The notes below the pieces were generated by a model. It saw nothing but the letters and a program-made list of their open reading frames with translations, had not been told where the DNA came from and ran no database searches. Positions 62,274-64,000 of a stretch of 64,000 nt of DNA are shown piece after piece. The translations under genes and the position numbers were made by a program. Position 1 is the first letter of the stretch, and each line of letters opens with the position of its first letter. The stretch comes from CABMKH01 sp040797625 (GTDB lineage Bacteria; Bacillota; Clostridia; Tissierellales; Tissierellaceae): NCBI GenBank assembly GCA_052067355.1, contig JBQHQH010000005.1:1-64000 (forward strand). The letters are read 5' to 3'.

Positions 62274-63512
62274 ATGGAGAGGATTAAAAAATACATTATT
62301 GCCATAATAACTATAACCTTATTTGGTGAAGCATATTTTTATATCTTTGAAGGCGTATTTAGGTTTTCATTAAGCGTTGTAGCCATAAGCCTAGCACTAT
62401 TATTATATCCAGAATTAAAAGAGATTTACTTAGGCTTATTTACAGGAATCTCCATATTCATATTGAGAATTTGTATTCAATCTTTAGAGAATCCAATATC
62501 ACCTATAGAGATATTGAAGATCAATATTCCGGGCGCCCTCTATTATGTATTATTTGGATTATTAGTCTACTTTACCTCTCTAAAAAAGAATAGAGATAAT
62601 GCTATTAAAACTATATTGACCTTATTTTCTCTAGATATCACCTGCAATATCTTTGAACTGATCTTGAGAAATAACTTTAATCTAAAATTGTTTCACTATA
62701 TCCTGATAATTGGTTTAGTCCGAAGTATATCTTCATATATAATATTCATAATATTTAAGAGTCAAGAGATCCTAATTAGAAAAAAAGAACATCAAAAAAG
62801 ATATGCTCAATTAAATACTATAATATCTAATATACAGGCAGAAATGTTCTATCTGACAAAATCCATGCAGGATATTGAAAATGTAATGAGTAAAAGTCAT
62901 AGCCTATATGGACAATACAGAAACAATCCAGATATCAGTAAAATAGCCTTAGATATAGCACGAGAAGTTCACGAAATAAAAAAAGACTATCATAGGGTGA
63001 TCAGCGGATTAGAAGGATTTTTAGAAGATTTTGAGAATAATGATGCCATGAGTTTTAAAGATATTGCCGTAATAATAGAGGAAAATACAAATAGATATAT
63101 TAAACAAAATAATAGAAATATAAATATAAACTTTAAGATCAAGGATAATATATATGTGGAAAAATACTATCCTATATTTACAATTTTAAATAATTTAATT
63201 ATAAATGCCATAGATGCTTCAAAGGAAAATGGAAATATAGATGTCTTACAAGTGGTTGAATCTGATAAAATCATATTGAAGGTCTCTGACAATGGAGAAG
63301 GAATAGACGAAGGTATATTATCATATATATTCAATCCAGGATTTACTACTAAGTTTGACGAAAACACTGGAGAGCCATCTACTGGAATTGGGCTTTCCCA
63401 TATTAAAAATATAGTAGAAAATATGCAGGGTTCCATCGAAATCAAATCTAAAAAAAATACAGGGACTATATTTAGCATATCTTTGCCATTAAATTCATTA
63501 AAGAGAAGGTGA
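62274..63512 (+). CDS. sensor histidine kinase (GlnK-like)
   Basis: 412 residues. N-terminal membrane domain with about six segments (1-160), coiled linker, an unconventional His region (REVHEIKKDYHRVISGL, about residue 232) and a HATPase_c domain: N box LIINAIDAS, G1 DNGEGID, G2 GIGLSHI. This layout is like Bacillus GlnK (YcbA), which senses glutamine. Start with GGAGGAACTGAT. It is followed 4 bp later by its response regulator. Confidence 0.86.
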   Translation: MERIKKYIIAIITITLFGEAYFYIFEGVFRFSLSVVAISLALLLYPELKEIYLGLFTGISIFILRICIQSLENPISPIEILKINIPGALYYVLFGLLVYFTSLKKNRDNAIKTILTLFSLDITCNIFELILRNNFNLKLFHYILIIGLVRSISSYIIFIIFKSQEILIRKKEHQKRYAQLNTIISNIQAEMFYLTKSMQDIENVMSKSHSLYGQYRNNPDISKIALDIAREVHEIKKDYHRVISGLEGFLEDFENNDAMSFKDIAVIIEENTNRYIKQNNRNININFKIKDNIYVEKYYPIFTILNNLIINAIDASKENGNIDVLQVVESDKIILKVSDNGEGIDEGILSYIFNPGFTTKFDENTGEPSTGIGLSHIKNIVENMQGSIEIKSKKNTGTIFSISLPLNSLKRR

Positions 63513-63516
63513 GACT

Positions 63517-64000
63517 ATGATAAATACTATTATGATTATAGATGATGATATAAATATTATACAGATGTTAAAGACAATTATTACAAAAAATAAATTAGGC
63601 AAAGTTGTTGCTGATTTAAATAGTGGCGAATATGCCATAGAGGAAATCCTTTTCTATAATCCAGACATCGTGTTGATAGACTATCTATTGCCTCATAAAG
63701 ATGGAGTGGAAATCATCAAAGGTATACTTGAAAATGGTTATTCTGGAAAGATAATCATGATATCTCAAGTAGAAGATGAACCTATGATATCCAATGCCTA
63801 CAATACAGGTATACTGTTTTTTATAAAAAAGCCAATTAACTCTATTGAAGTAACTAATATAATCAAAAATGTATCTCAAAGTATTGAATTAGAAAAATCC
63901 ATGTCTATGATTAAATCCTTATTAGGAAATGTAGGTCAAACTAATACTAATAATATAGTTGCACAAAAAAGTTCTTCTCAAAAAATAGAGGAAATTATGT
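63517..64000 (+). CDS. response regulator (GlnL/YcbB-like), 3' end outside the window
   Basis: The first 161 codons are present. Receiver domain: acidic pocket IIDDD (residues 8-12), phospho-acceptor Asp in IVLIDYLLPHKDG, switch Ser in IIMISQVEDE, and Lys in FFIKKPIN. The FFIKKPINSIEV ... SLLG stretch after it is like GlnL/YcbB, whose C-terminal DNA-binding domain lies outside the window. Start overlaps the kinase operon with GAAGGTGAG. Would control glutamine or amino-acid transport if the match holds. Confidence 0.85.
   Translation, partial: MINTIMIIDDDINIIQMLKTIITKNKLGKVVADLNSGEYAIEEILFYNPDIVLIDYLLPHKDGVEIIKGILENGYSGKIIMISQVEDEPMISNAYNTGILFFIKKPINSIEVTNIIKNVSQSIELEKSMSMIKSLLGNVGQTNTNNIVAQKSSSQKIEEIM

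Overview
The window reads as chromosome of a low-GC, endospore-forming Firmicute, most likely a clostridium of the Tissierellales type. Supporting evidence: strong AT bias, five T-box leaders, an alpha/beta small acid-soluble spore protein, a divergent second SASP-like protein, YtxC, a PdaB-like sporulation deacetylase, DUF4364, and GTG/TTG starts behind strong Shine-Dalgarno sequences. Most genes lie on the minus strand, away from an rRNA operon whose 16S 5' end occupies the first ~90 bases. No species name is claimed.

Layout. 1-10,200: start of an rRNA operon with tandem promoters; a radical SAM/membrane/TPR operon; argS behind an arginine T-box; an MFS exporter behind a MerR-type regulator fused to a methyltransferase. 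10,200-25,400: housekeeping genes (mutS2, a U32 peptidase-like gene, zapA, pheST, an rRNA 2'-O-methyltransferase, infC-rpmI-rplT with an attenuator and an apparent AUU start) and two potassium-channel regulators, one beside its channel gene. 25,500-34,000: pepV, a short FtsH-like protease, thrS behind a threonine T-box, hisS, ytxC, and a probable DUF6873 gene. 34,440-35,462: a seven-bladed YVTN propeller gene with a sigma-K-like promoter.

35,500-43,420 is a cryptic contractile-tail prophage. It keeps repressor, ImmA-type protease, six operators, a late regulator, tail terminator, sheath, tube, XhlA, endolysin and holin. It has lost terminase, head, tape measure and baseplate, and an IS110-family element sits at the gap. 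43,590-50,700: a small membrane protein, Cys/Gly/Phe tRNAs, hslO, a cold-shock gene, a methyltransferase, a CPBP protease, hpt, an SSB-like gene and pdaB. 50,900-64,000: SASP, DUF4364, a second propeller, folC, valS, pgsA, an orphan substrate-binding lipoprotein, trpS, cysK-cysE (Val, Trp and Cys T-boxes), and a GlnK/GlnL-like two-component pair cut by the window end.

Points most worth attention: a ~110 bp dispersed element with a compensatory base change in its hairpin; the MerR-methyltransferase fusion with a 19-bp-spacer promoter in front of the exporter; a candidate IS110 bridge RNA; an A7 homopolymer that splits a small phage gene and fits -1 frameshifting; the operator array of the prophage repressor; and a perfect 46-bp palindrome between pdaB and the SASP gene.
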